This document shows, piece after piece, positions 18,735 to 27,196 of a stretch of DNA of 64,000 nucleotides. The notes under the pieces are model-generated. The model was not told where the DNA came from and did not search any database. It saw only the letters and a program-made list of their open reading frames with translations. The position numbers and the translations under genes were made by a program. Within the stretch, counting starts at the first letter, position 1; each line of letters starts with the position of its first letter. The stretch spans positions 6,838,001-6,902,000 of the forward strand of contig NZ_CP048113.1 of assembly GCF_010093065.1 (NCBI RefSeq). The letters run 5' to 3'. This DNA is from Chitinophaga agri (lineage in GTDB: Bacteria; Bacteroidota; Bacteroidia; Chitinophagales; Chitinophagaceae).

Positions 18735-19733
18735 TCAGGGTTGCTTTAATCTGCTGATAATGTTCGTCGTATAACTGACATCCTTCGTAATATTCCCGCT
18801 CTGATCTTTGTTATGATAACTACACCCGAATATAAACTCCATCATACCACTTCCAGCAAAGGACGTTCTTAGTGTATCTGCTATTTTTAACTCCTCGCCG
18901 GCAGGCGTCTGCTGACCGGCAGTGATCGCGCAACCGGCCCCTACACCGATCAGTACGTTCTGCGGATGACCGATAGCATCGCTATATGATTTGATAATAC
19001 TTCTCACCTGTGCGGCTTTATTCCAGTAGGACATCGTCTGTACATAATCCAGGTATTGCCTGGAACGTTTGATCTGCGCAGCGTTATAGCTATTGTAATC
19101 CACTACTGATAAGATCCTGCCGGTATTAGACGCGGGGCCAGCATACTTACTCAATGCAATGATGCCACTGTCTATTACGGCAGATCTGCCAGTGCTATAT
19201 TCCAGGTCGAGGTCTACACCATCCAGTTTCCATAAAGTGAGTGAGTCATTTACAACTTTCGCCATAGAGTCAGCCGCTGCTTTAGACAATTTCACCAACG
19301 ACCCTGCGAAGGAAGTCGCCACGATCCGGATGCCCCGTTGCTGTAATGCATGTGCTTTGGTCAGTACATCATTCCATTCATTCTGGCCAGATACGCCTCT
19401 GTGTTCAAATTCCCATCCACCTTCCGGGGTTCTGCCGATCCCGAGTGTGAAGATATTCACAACGTCCACACCGTCGGGCATGGCATCCAGCGGACCAACA
19501 CCGGACCGGTCATAGCAGCAGCCTCCCCAGTATACTACCATTACCGGACGTTTGGTCAGTGGTTTACCATAGAAGGGAGAGGTTTCTTCATGATGTGCGG
19601 TGTCTTCACCCGGACCCGGGTCAGGCTGCCGGGGAGTATGATCTTTCTTACAGGAATGGGCAATGGTCAGTAAGGCGCCTGCACAGGCGAACAGTAACGT
19701 GTACTTGAATAGCGATCGCAATCTGGTTTTCAT
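18735..19733 (-). CDS. GH18-type lipoprotein, endo-beta-N-acetylglucosaminidase-like
   Basis: The 332-aa product has a lipoprotein leader ending TIAHS-C28-KK. The catalytic stretch LDGVDLDLEYS gives D171-x2-D174-x-D176-x-E178, the GH18 DxxDxDxE motif, with the acid E178 intact. Upstream strands (PVMVVYWGG, DVVNIFTLGIG, IRIVATSFAG) and downstream ones (RILSVVDYNSY, VQTMSYWN, VLIGVGAGCA) fit a TIM barrel. The short barrel without an insertion resembles endo-beta-N-acetylglucosaminidases more than large chitinases. The substrate is a guess. It stands alone, without SusC/D neighbours. Confidence 0.8.
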   Translation of the reverse strand: MKTRLRSLFKYTLLFACAGALLTIAHSCKKDHTPRQPDPGPGEDTAHHEETSPFYGKPLTKRPVMVVYWGGCCYDRSGVGPLDAMPDGVDVVNIFTLGIGRTPEGGWEFEHRGVSGQNEWNDVLTKAHALQQRGIRIVATSFAGSLVKLSKAAADSMAKVVNDSLTLWKLDGVDLDLEYSTGRSAVIDSGIIALSKYAGPASNTGRILSVVDYNSYNAAQIKRSRQYLDYVQTMSYWNKAAQVRSIIKSYSDAIGHPQNVLIGVGAGCAITAGQQTPAGEELKIADTLRTSFAGSGMMEFIFGCSYHNKDQSGNITKDVSYTTNIISRLKQP

Positions 19734-20255
19734 GTGTGTAACCGGGTCGTTTTAAACGTTTTAAAATGGAATTGGTCGTCAGCAAAAGACGACATAGACA
19801 AGCCATTCCCGTGTACCAGGAAGTGTTGATAAATGAAGCAGGATGTGCGGGAAGGAGCGTATGAAGTGGCTGCTGACAGCAATACTAAACGCAGGAAAGA
19901 AGATATTCGTATAAGTCAGTATACCTCCACCAATCATTTACCTGACATGATATAGACTGACGCACACAGCTACACTGAACATTTCCAGACTGGTACGGGG
20001 GGCATAGGGGTTATTGCGCGCCTACCGCTTCTTTATTTCTTACCATAAAAAAAATTATATAGTTGAAATTATAATAATATTTTATATATTGAAGAAAAAT
20101 AGGGAATTAAATCCGTCTGATGGCCGTTTCTTTCGTTTGTCTTCAGATTTGGTCCCTAGATTTACCTATGACTAACCGGCTTGTTATGATGATGTCCTAT
20201 ACCACACAGTAACACCGTTAAAATTTTATTGCGTACCTACAACTTGTTTAGATCT
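19734..20255. promoter_or_regulatory. 522-bp intergenic region between divergent genes
   Basis: It holds the promoters of the GH18 and PAP2 genes. Bases 20040-20100 are strongly A/T-rich. No open frame with family features and no convincing structured RNA were seen. Confidence 0.3.
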
Positions 20256-21044
20256 ATGTTCAAAAAAGTCTTCAGCTTTTTGCTGCCCGCTATTGTCCTA
20301 TACACACAACATTCCACTGCACAGGACCAGTCATCCCTCATCTTACCGACAGATTCCGTAGACGTCTATATACAGCCACCTTCCAAACATTTAGACGGCC
20401 GTTTATTGGCCATTCCGGTGACCTTTATCGCCTATGGTGCCGCTTCGCTGAAGCTGGGAGATCTCAAGAAGGTCAATAGCCATATAAACCAGGAGATCTT
20501 CCTGGAAAGCCGGCATAAGCCACTGCATTTTGACAACTATTTACAATATGGACCCGCGGCAATGGTGTATGGTCTGAACCTCGTGGGTATAAAGGGAAAG
20601 CATAACTTCATCGACCGGACGATGATCTATGGTATTTCCAATGCTATCCTGGGTGCGACGGTTATGACAACAAAGAAGTTCACGCGTGAGTGGAGACCGG
20701 ATGGTTCCAATCAGATGTCCTTTCCTTCCGGACATACAGCTACAGCATTTGCGGCCGCAGAGTTCATGAGAAGAGAATACCAGGATGTATCTGTATGGTA
20801 TGGTGTGGCAGGTTATGCGATGGCTGCTACCACGGGATACATGCGTATGTATAATAACAGGCACTGGTTCGGTGATGTAGTGGCAGGCGCCGGTGTGGGC
20901 ATTCTGTCTACCGACCTGGCTTACTTCCTTTATCCGAAGATGAAAAGCATCTTCACCGGTAAAAAAGACAACGGTGAAACCCTCGTGACACCTACTTACC
21001 AGAACGGTGCCGTGGGATTGTGCCTGGTGCATTCATTCAGATAA
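20256..21044 (+). CDS. PAP2-family lipid phosphatase, secreted or envelope
   Basis: The product is about 262 aa. I take the ATG at 20256, which gives a signal peptide (MFKKVFSFLLPAIVLYTQHSTAQ), over a TTG nine codons earlier. The PAP2 motifs are complete: KKFTREWRP near residue 145, FPSGHTATAF, and NNRHWFGDVVAG with the H/D pair. It is shorter and less hydrophobic than the AUR1-like enzyme at 11.5 kb and is probably a phosphatase acting on lipid or undecaprenyl pyrophosphate. It is a single gene followed by a 22-bp hairpin at 21097. Confidence 0.82.
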   Translation: MFKKVFSFLLPAIVLYTQHSTAQDQSSLILPTDSVDVYIQPPSKHLDGRLLAIPVTFIAYGAASLKLGDLKKVNSHINQEIFLESRHKPLHFDNYLQYGPAAMVYGLNLVGIKGKHNFIDRTMIYGISNAILGATVMTTKKFTREWRPDGSNQMSFPSGHTATAFAAAEFMRREYQDVSVWYGVAGYAMAATTGYMRMYNNRHWFGDVVAGAGVGILSTDLAYFLYPKMKSIFTGKKDNGETLVTPTYQNGAVGLCLVHSFR

Positions 21045-21096
21045 TCAGCGGGTGTCTGTTGCTTTCACCAGCAGATGATTACAACATATAAAACAG

Positions 21097-21145
21097 ACAG
21101 GAGAAGGGTGTATCAAAACGTACTTTTGATACACCCTTCTCCTGT
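21097..21145. terminator. 22-bp perfect hairpin of the GTATC family
   Basis: The left arm (21097-21118) and right arm (21124-21145) are perfectly complementary with a 5-base CGTAC loop. The core GGGTGTATCAAAA and its complement recur in other hairpins of the window. There is no strong T-run after it on the plus strand. It can end transcription of the PAP2 gene, but it is longer than a usual terminator. Confidence 0.6.
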
Positions 21146-21325
21146 TTATCAATATATAACGCCGTTAATCTTATCGTGATATCCCCGGATTCGGGGATAG
21201 GTAGCCCGCTTTTTTCTACTGACCTTCGCAGCCCGTCAACCAAAACGGCAATATCTACATCTAAATCGGAATCGTTCGGCATCGGGATGATGCCTGGATG
21301 GTACATTACCGTCCTGCTGTATTAC

Positions 21326-21364
21326 AAAAGGGGCTGTATCATAAAGTACGATACAGCCCCTTTT
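21326..21364 (-). terminator. Terminator hairpin of the lipoprotein gene, GTATC family
   Basis: AAAAGGGGCTGTATC (21326-21340) pairs with GATACAGCCCCTTTT (21350-21364) around a 9-base loop. Read on the minus strand it follows the lipoprotein stop by about 80 bp and ends in a T-run. Confidence 0.75.
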
Positions 21365-21443
21365 TATCCGGATACCTGAGAAATATTTTTTTTAATTGAT
21401 TCTCAGGGTATTCTTTTTTTGATACAACCTCTTCTCATCCTGA

Positions 21444-21977
21444 TCACTTGTTCACTTCAGGCATCGGTCCTGTAAAAGTCCCTGTTATCACTGCATCTGA
21501 ATAGTCCAGAATATACTTCAGGCTATAGGTATTATCAGATGATTTCTTCACGGTTACACTACCGGAGCGTAGTTCTGACAGTTGTGTACCCGTACCACTT
21601 ACGAAAGTTCCATTCTGAAAATCAACATCCAGCCCTGTAGGAGCTACGCTGAAGTGCTTTGTTTTGTCATAAGCAGCATCTTCTTTAGACATGTACTTGT
21701 ATGTCTGTCCATCCACGAAAGTCTCAATCTCCATCAGTACGCCGGTGATCTTACCAGTGAAAGCAGGATCATTGATATTTACAGAAGATACGACGAACGT
21801 ACCTCCTTCTGTGATCGGATTCCAGTTTGCACGGAAGCCGAAACGCGTGTCTATTGGGTCTCCGCTGTTGATATTGAAACCATTTACAGCGATGGGATCG
21901 GTAATGTTCTTTTCATTTTTACTACATGCGGAAAATAATGTGACAGCAATAGCTGCGAGAAAGAGTACTCTTTTCAT
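21444..21977 (-). CDS. Lipoprotein of unknown function
   Basis: The 177-aa product starts at MKRVLFLAAIAVTLFSAC, a clear lipoprotein leader with Cys18. An in-frame ATG 64 codons upstream would bury this leader, so I reject it. The rest is a compact beta-rich domain with two segments of like build (GGTFVVSSVNINDPAFTGKITG and SGSVTVKKSSDNTYSLKYILDYSDAVITGTFTGP). The family is not recognised. It resembles small exported proteins common in Chitinophagaceae. It lies between bioA and its own terminator hairpin at 21326. Confidence 0.65.
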   Translation of the reverse strand: MKRVLFLAAIAVTLFSACSKNEKNITDPIAVNGFNINSGDPIDTRFGFRANWNPITEGGTFVVSSVNINDPAFTGKITGVLMEIETFVDGQTYKYMSKEDAAYDKTKHFSVAPTGLDVDFQNGTFVSGTGTQLSELRSGSVTVKKSSDNTYSLKYILDYSDAVITGTFTGPMPEVNK

Positions 21978-22172
21978 GGACTTGTCTTGTTGTTTAAAAG
22001 ATTTCAGGTTTAAAGTATATGGTACATGTTCATTCGCACAGACACTCATATCAGATACAGTTGTCAGATCGGGACACATGGATATAAACGCATGGGTCTG
22101 AGTGTGTTTTGTGGCGGCAACAATAATGCCAGATAAATAGAGGAGCATTAGATGTGCTTTCTTTCTCATAAG

Positions 22173-23423
22173 CTATGGTAGCTGCGCGATCCACTGTTTC
22201 ATGACCGACAGGATAGTCAGTAGTTCCTCCTCACTGATGATATATGGAGGCATCAGGTAGAGCACATTGCCTATAGGACGCAGCCAGACCCCCTTATTTT
22301 GGGAGAATGGTTTAAACCCTGCAAGACACTCCGCGTTTTTCATTTCAATCGCCCCAATCGCCCCTAAAGTCCTTTTTTGTATCACTGCCGGTGATGTGAT
22401 CGTGTCGAACTGCTCCCGGATGATACGCTGTATGTTCGCTACCTTGTCCAGGTAATGCGCCGATTCTATGAGGTCAATGCTTTGAAGGGCGACCATGCAG
22501 GCCAGTGGATTGGCCATAAAGGTAGGTCCATGCATCAGTGCTTTTTCATAATTGTCTCCCAGGAAACTATCGAAGACGGCGGTTGTCGCCAGCGTGGCTG
22601 CATGCCCCATATAGCCGGCTGTCAGGGCCTTGCCCACGATCATAATATCAGGCGTAACTCCCGCATGTTCTGCAGCAAACAGTTTGCCGGTGCGTCCGAA
22701 GCCGGTAGCTACTTCGTCAAATATAAAAAGCACGTTATACCGGGTACATAATTCCCTGGCTATTTTCAGATAAAGAGGAGAGTAGATGTTAAACCCGCCT
22801 GCACATTGCACAACAGGTTCTACAATAAATGCCGCGATATGTTCATGTTCCTGTTGTAACAGCGCCTCAAGTATATCAGCCGCTTTTTGTACTGTGGCGA
22901 TATCTGCATCAAATCCACCTTCCGGTATATCCAATACAAATCCGCGTTGCAATACAGCTGCGAAAGCCCGGGTGAAGTCTGAATCGTCGCTCACTTCCAT
23001 GGCCTTGAAGGTATCGCCGTGATAGCCGTTCCGGAGCGAGATGATCTTATGCTTACCCGTATACCCCAGGTTCCGCCAGTGCTGGATACTCATTTTGAGC
23101 GCTACTTCCACACCAATGGAACCACTGTCGGAGAAGAACACATGGTTCAGACCTTCCGGTGAAATACGGACCAGCGTAGCTGCCAGCTCCAGTGCCGGAC
23201 GGTGGGTCATGCCGCCCAGCATAACATGGGCGAATTTATTCACCTGTGATATCAGTGCGTTATTCAGTACAGGATGGTTATAGCCATGTATGACCGCCCA
23301 CCAGGAGGAGATACCATCGATCAGTGAACGGCCATCTTCCAGGTGCATCATTACCCCTTCTCCTGCGATCATCTTGGGCAGCTCGCCGGCCTGTCTCATT
23401 TGTGTATACGGATACCACAGCAT
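22173..23423 (-). CDS. bioA: Adenosylmethionine-8-amino-7-oxononanoate aminotransferase
   Basis: The 416-aa class III aminotransferase makes 7,8-diaminononanoate in biotin synthesis. The N-terminus MLWYPYTQM and the stretch DGISSWWAVIHGYNHP are typical of BioA. FIFDEVATGFGRTGKLFA carries the PLP-stacking Asp, and IMVGKALTAGYMGHAATLAT carries the Schiff-base Lys. No other bio genes are in the window; the only AOS-family gene is spt at 1.4 kb. It follows the VOC gene by 34 bp on the same strand and may be co-transcribed with it. Confidence 0.92.
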   Translation of the reverse strand: MLWYPYTQMRQAGELPKMIAGEGVMMHLEDGRSLIDGISSWWAVIHGYNHPVLNNALISQVNKFAHVMLGGMTHRPALELAATLVRISPEGLNHVFFSDSGSIGVEVALKMSIQHWRNLGYTGKHKIISLRNGYHGDTFKAMEVSDDSDFTRAFAAVLQRGFVLDIPEGGFDADIATVQKAADILEALLQQEHEHIAAFIVEPVVQCAGGFNIYSPLYLKIARELCTRYNVLFIFDEVATGFGRTGKLFAAEHAGVTPDIMIVGKALTAGYMGHAATLATTAVFDSFLGDNYEKALMHGPTFMANPLACMVALQSIDLIESAHYLDKVANIQRIIREQFDTITSPAVIQKRTLGAIGAIEMKNAECLAGFKPFSQNKGVWLRPIGNVLYLMPPYIISEEELLTILSVMKQWIAQLP

Positions 23424-23457
23424 AAACTTAAAAATTGCCGCGAATATAGTATATCTG

Positions 23458-23838
23458 TCAGCCTTTTTCCGTCTGTAGTACAGATAAGATGTTGCCCGCC
23501 GGATCTTCGAACCAGGCGATCAGGGGCCAGCCGTTTCTGCAGATACCCCTTTCGTCGGTTTTGATCGGCTCATTATATTGCAGAAAACGGACGCCTCTGG
23601 CGGTGAGACCGTCTACTGCCTCTTCGATATTTTTTACTGGAAAATTCAGCATGGTATAGCTGGCCGGCATGTGATTATCCTTTGCATAGATAATGATTTG
23701 CCCGCCACCGTTAATATTCAGCTGTAACATACCGTCCATATCTTCCACATCAAGTCCTAAGGTCTCTCCATAGAACTTCTTTGCTTTGGCGATATCGTTG
23801 ACAGAGAATCCACTGAATGCTTTGGTATGTTTGAACAT
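23458..23838 (-). CDS. VOC-superfamily (glyoxalase/bleomycin-resistance-like) protein
   Basis: The 126-aa protein shows the beta-alpha-beta-beta-beta layout: [62 protein letters not shown], and the ending [19 protein letters not shown]. It is a single VOC module of usual size and presumably acts as a homodimer. The substrate cannot be read from the sequence. It lies 34 bp upstream of bioA, and its promoter lies in the 200-bp gap shared with the divergent RNA ligase. Confidence 0.82.
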   Translation of the reverse strand: MFKHTKAFSGFSVNDIAKAKKFYGETLGLDVEDMDGMLQLNINGGGQIIIYAKDNHMPASYTMLNFPVKNIEEAVDGLTARGVRFLQYNEPIKTDERGICRNGWPLIAWFEDPAGNILSVLQTEKG

Positions 23839-23946
23839 GGTGTCTTGTTTTGGTGATACCTACTGATACCGGCATCAATAAGCGGGCCGGATCAGGTGTC
23901 AAATAACTGTGACGAATGGTGATAATTTTACAGATGTTTGAAAAGT

Positions 23947-23954
23947 TGTATATT
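23947..23954 (+). promoter_or_regulatory. -7 box of the RNA-ligase promoter
   Basis: TATATTTG, followed by CGCC, matches TAnnTTTG. It leaves a leader of about 80 bases before the ATG at 24039. No clear -33 element was found. Confidence 0.45.
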
Positions 23955-24038
23955 TGCGCCCTCATCTCTATACCTGGCAACAGATGAAACGAACAACATT
24001 TTGTAACCCTGAAAACTTCACAACTCAGTATTAGTACA

Positions 24039-25046
24039 ATGGAAAGGAAATTAGTGTCTCCGGTTGTTATTGATGATGTACAACCTATTGAAGGAGCAGA
24101 CCTGATAGAAGTAGCCACCGTAAAAGGCTGGAAACTTGTCATAAAAAAAGGTGAATTTAAGATCGGTGATCACGCGGTGTATTGCGAGATCGACTCATTC
24201 CTGCCGGTAAAGGAGGAATTTGAATTTCTGCGGAAGAGCTCTTTCCGTAGAATGGGAGAACAGGAGGGCTTCAGACTGAAGACCATGAGAATGAGAGGAC
24301 AGATCTCTCAGGGATTGCTGCTGCCCATCCATCTGCTGGAAGGCTACACTTACCAGCTGGGTGAGGACGTATCTGCACGTCTTGGCGTTATTAAATACGA
24401 ACCACCAATGCCTGCGGCACTGGGCGGTATTGCCAAAGGACTGTTCCCTTCATTTATCCCTAAAACGGATGAAGAAAGGATCCAGAACCTGAGTGCTGAC
24501 TATGAGAAATTCAAACAGCATACGTTCTATGTAACGGAAAAACTGGACGGCTCTTCTGTCACTTACTACCTCAATGAAGGTAGTTTCGGCGTCTGTTCCC
24601 GTAACCTCGACCTGGAAGAATCGGAGGAGAACAGTTTCTGGAAAGTAGCGGGTAAGGAAGACATCGCTGCTAAACTGGCTGCTCTCGGTAAGAATATCGC
24701 CATTCAGGGTGAACTGATAGGAGAAGGTGTGCAGGGTAACCCTTATGGTTTACGCGGACAAACCGTGAGGTTCTTCAACGCATTCAATATAGACGAGTAC
24801 AGGTACTTTGAACTGGAGGAATTTACAGCGTTGATCACTTCGCTGGGATTACAGACTGTGCCTATCCTCGAGCTGAACTATACACTGCCAGCATCACTGG
24901 ATGAATTGCTGACGATCGCTGATGGCGCGTCGGTGTTAAGTCCGCAGGGCAAGCTGGTAGAGCGGGAAGGTCTCGTGATCCGGTCAACCGACAGAAAGAT
25001 CTCGTTCAAGGTTATTTCGAATAAGTTCCTGCTGAACGAAAGATAA
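24039..25046 (+). CDS. Rnl5-type RNA ligase (DRB0094 family)
   Basis: The 335-aa ligase combines an N-terminal OB-fold-like domain (GADLIEVATVKGWKLVIKKGEFKIGDHAVYCEIDSFLP) with a C-terminal adenylyltransferase domain. Motif I is EKLDGSS with the AMP-accepting K168. FFNAFNI (motif III), EGLVIR (motif IV) and SFKVISNKFLL (motif V) follow. This order, with the OB domain first, is that of Deinococcus DraRnl, which seals 3'-OH/5'-phosphate nicks in RNA with a template. It has no partner such as Pnkp or RtcB next to it. It is a single gene followed by a terminator at 25093. Confidence 0.88.
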   Translation: MERKLVSPVVIDDVQPIEGADLIEVATVKGWKLVIKKGEFKIGDHAVYCEIDSFLPVKEEFEFLRKSSFRRMGEQEGFRLKTMRMRGQISQGLLLPIHLLEGYTYQLGEDVSARLGVIKYEPPMPAALGGIAKGLFPSFIPKTDEERIQNLSADYEKFKQHTFYVTEKLDGSSVTYYLNEGSFGVCSRNLDLEESEENSFWKVAGKEDIAAKLAALGKNIAIQGELIGEGVQGNPYGLRGQTVRFFNAFNIDEYRYFELEEFTALITSLGLQTVPILELNYTLPASLDELLTIADGASVLSPQGKLVEREGLVIRSTDRKISFKVISNKFLLNER

Positions 25047-25092
25047 GTTTAAAAGGGTCTGCCATCGGCGGACTAAATTGTAAAAAGTATCA

Positions 25093-25117
25093 GGCCGGAT
25101 TTATTCCGGCCTTTCAT
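25093..25117 (+). terminator. Rho-independent terminator of the RNA-ligase gene
   Basis: GGCCGGA (25093-25099) pairs with TCCGGCC (25105-25111) around a 5-base loop, and a T-rich tail follows. Confidence 0.8.
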
Positions 25118-25203
25118 TTAAATATACTATCTGTCTATGTGTTTCTGAGTTGTTTTTTCCATTCAACCATCTTTTCCTAAAATGATCCTGGTTTTGTCTT
25201 TCA

Positions 25204-25629
25204 TTACTGACCACATATTTTTTTAAATAACCAAAGCTCAGGAAAGTTGCTATAAGCATACCAATAACTAATTGCAACTAATACTGAAGTTAAATTACCC
25301 AGTAGATAGTAGTCGTTATATTTGTTATCTGCATCTGTTAGGGTCATCTGTTTTTCTTCAGTGCCTACAGATGCTTGTTCGACTTTTTTTGTTTCGTCAT
25401 GTTTCAACCTGGTAGCTAGTTTCAATGCACTAAATAACGTCAGTGCATGTGGAAGATTATTAATCAGGCATATTGCCAGGAACATTCGTTCGAAAAAGCC
25501 TTTAAAGATTGATTTCCAATCGATTCCTTTTACCTCTTTGTAGTAAATTTGAGAAATCGCCGCAAATGCGAATGCGAGTATAATCTCCGAAGCAATTAAA
25601 AGAATTATTAATGTTATAGTTTTACACAT
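25204..25629 (-). CDS. Small membrane protein paired with SatD
   Basis: The 141-aa protein has an N-terminal membrane segment at about 3-27 (TITLIILLIASEIILAFAFAAI), a second at about 45-70 and a third near 110-130 (LGNLTSVLVAISYWYAY). A polar, Lys/Glu-rich loop lies between the second and third. Its start overlaps the SatD stop by 8 bp, so the two genes are coupled. The base composition is as A/T-rich as satD and unlike the flanking genes. The function is not recognised. Adjacency to a possible nucleotide-binding SatD protein makes a membrane effector one possibility. Confidence 0.65.
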   Translation of the reverse strand: MCKTITLIILLIASEIILAFAFAAISQIYYKEVKGIDWKSIFKGFFERMFLAICLINNLPHALTLFSALKLATRLKHDETKKVEQASVGTEEKQMTLTDADNKYNDYYLLGNLTSVLVAISYWYAYSNFPELWLFKKICGQ

Positions 25630-26269
25630 GTTGATGGTTTCCTATGTATTGAATAACTTTTTTTAATGAAATGTATTCATTGATTTTGATCGTTTTTTCT
25701 CGTCTCCATATTAAAGAGCGGTCCTTCTCTAATTTTTCAGCTACTAATTTGTAATCTTTTAATTTAAGGAATTGGGTTATCAACTCGAAATCCTTTTCTA
25801 ATTTCCAGTCATCTACAATTGACTGATATATATTGAAAATATTATTTAATGCAGCTGATTGTTGTTCATTTTGTATGCTAAAATGAAATCTGCTATTTGA
25901 ACTTTTGTCATTGGTAAGCATTTGCCTTGCTTCTGTCAGACCTGCACCCAGCATCTCATATGCTATATTATTATTGATTGGAGTATCTATCTCGCCTTCA
26001 ACCAATACATATCTAAGTTTCATTTGTACATGTTGCTCAATAATTTGTTCTTCTAATGCAATTATGAGCTCCAATGTGGCATTTAAATCTATTGCGATTC
26101 CCTGGAATTCGTCTCCTAGCGTAATTGTTAATGGGGATAATATTTTTCTTTGGTATACATGGTTTATCGTATGGACAATTTTTTTGAAATCGCGCATCAG
26201 TTTATCTTGCTTAGTAGCTCGGCTTCCGATAATATCGGCCATCAAAATAAAATAACGCTTCTTCTTCAT
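25622..26269 (-). CDS. SatD-family protein
   Basis: The 215-aa protein begins FILMADIIGSR and has LTITLGDEFQGIAIDL about 40 residues later. The acidic residues D12 and D53 stand where class III nucleotide cyclases carry their metal-binding aspartates, followed by a helical and strand region like that fold. The C-terminus (YKLVAEKLEKDRSLIWRREKTIKINEYISLKKVI) looks like a helix-turn-helix. SatD is named from a streptococcal acid-tolerance locus, and no activity is established that I know of. The gene is A/T-rich (about 35% G+C in a sampled line). It is preceded by tandem ATTGCA-N7-TGCAAT palindromes and overlaps its membrane partner. Confidence 0.8.
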   Translation of the reverse strand: MKKKRYFILMADIIGSRATKQDKLMRDFKKIVHTINHVYQRKILSPLTITLGDEFQGIAIDLNATLELIIALEEQIIEQHVQMKLRYVLVEGEIDTPINNNIAYEMLGAGLTEARQMLTNDKSSNSRFHFSIQNEQQSAALNNIFNIYQSIVDDWKLEKDFELITQFLKLKDYKLVAEKLEKDRSLIWRREKTIKINEYISLKKVIQYIGNHQHV

Positions 26270-26273
26270 TGCT

Positions 26274-26350
26274 ATTGCACTTTTACTGCAATTTATGTAT
26301 TTATTGCATTATTCATGCAATTTTATTTCGTGTTGCTGTTTTTATGCAAT
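26274..26350 (-). promoter_or_regulatory. Tandem ATTGCA-N7-TGCAAT operators ahead of satD
   Basis: Inverted repeats occupy 26274-26292 and 26303-26321. Each is ATTGCA, 7 bases, TGCAAT, with 10 bases between them. A further half-site lies at 26345-26350. The first palindrome begins 5 bp before the satD ATG. Such spacing suggests repressor binding over the promoter, possibly by the helix-turn-helix of SatD itself. Confidence 0.7.
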
Positions 26351-26409
26351 AAATTTACACTATGCTGCACATCTGTATTGAGATGGAGCAGCCCCATTGG
26401 CTATGTAAA

Positions 26410-27141
26410 CTATCTTCTGCTTTCCACGGTGTAAATAAAGCTGTCTGATTTATAATACCCCATGTTCTGTTCCATCGGTTTATCATCCTGATCATATACA
26501 AAGCGCTTACGGAACAGTATCGGACTACCCGGATCAATCTCCAGTTTACCCGCTATGAAATTGTCCGCAGCCTTCGCACTGATCTCCTCTTTGGACAAGG
26601 TAGCGATGACGTTGTAATCCTGTTCCAGTATCTCATATAAGGGACGTTTGAAGTCCTCCTCACCGGTGAGCCCGATGCTGGGGTGAAAGTAAGATACAAA
26701 GTAGACAAACGGACCTTCCGGTTGTCCTCTCAGTCGCTCCAGTTTTAGTATTTTCTGTTCCGGTTTTATATCAAAAAAATGGATCAGTTCTTCATGTGGT
26801 TTCACCCAGCTGATATGTAGTTCAAAGTTCCTGATGGGGATGCCTCTGGCAGCCATCTCCTGGGAGAAGCTTTTCCAGTTCATAGATTTCGAACTGACTG
26901 TTTTCTCAGAGACTTTAGTACCGATACCTTTCTTACGCACCAGCAATCCTTCGTACACCAGTTTATTCAGCGCCTGGCGCAGGGTGGTACGGGAGATCTG
27001 CAGTTGTTTGGATAACTCTACTTCGTTTGGCAGGAATTTCCCGCTGCGGAACTGCGGGTCTTCGATCATTTTCCTCAATAGTTCCTCCGCCTGAATATGC
27101 AGTGGCACACTGCTGTTATGGTCAATAGAAAGATGCATCAT
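26410..27141 (-). CDS. GntR-family (HutC/UTRA) transcriptional regulator
   Basis: The 243-aa regulator has an N-terminal winged helix (PLHIQAEELLRKMIEDPQFRSGKFLPNEVELSKQLQISRTTLRQALNKLVYEGLLVRKKGIGTKV) and a C-terminal UTRA effector domain (ILKLERLRGQPEGPFVYFVSYFHP...ILFRKRFVYDQDDKPMEQNMGYYKSDSFIY). This domain usually binds sugars or sugar phosphates. It is divergent from the mannoside operon starting at 27311, so it is probably its local repressor. The effector may be a mannose derivative. The start is one of two adjacent ATGs (27141 or 27138); an upstream in-frame ATG is less likely. Confidence 0.85.
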   Translation of the reverse strand: MMHLSIDHNSSVPLHIQAEELLRKMIEDPQFRSGKFLPNEVELSKQLQISRTTLRQALNKLVYEGLLVRKKGIGTKVSEKTVSSKSMNWKSFSQEMAARGIPIRNFELHISWVKPHEELIHFFDIKPEQKILKLERLRGQPEGPFVYFVSYFHPSIGLTGEEDFKRPLYEILEQDYNVIATLSKEEISAKAADNFIAGKLEIDPGSPILFRKRFVYDQDDKPMEQNMGYYKSDSFIYTVESRR

Positions 27142-27196
27142 ACAGGCCGAAAATATCAAAAGTAACAGACTATGCCCAGAAATAGGGGAAAATAAA

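Larger units (their letters stand above)
21045..21443. other. 399-bp gene-free stretch with two related hairpins
   Basis: Between two convergent genes lie hairpins at 21097-21145 and 21326-21364. A half-copy of the same sequence (TTTTTGATACAACCTC) lies at about 21413-21428. The 180 bp between the hairpins can be read as part of a 75-codon frame on the minus strand, but this runs into the hairpin and lacks family features, so I do not call it a gene. It may be the remains of a small mobile element. Confidence 0.4.

Noticed and set aside
21079..21306. 75-codon minus-strand frame between two hairpins
   Set aside because: Its C-terminus is formed by hairpin sequence and it has no recognisable domain; described only as a possible mobile-element remnant.
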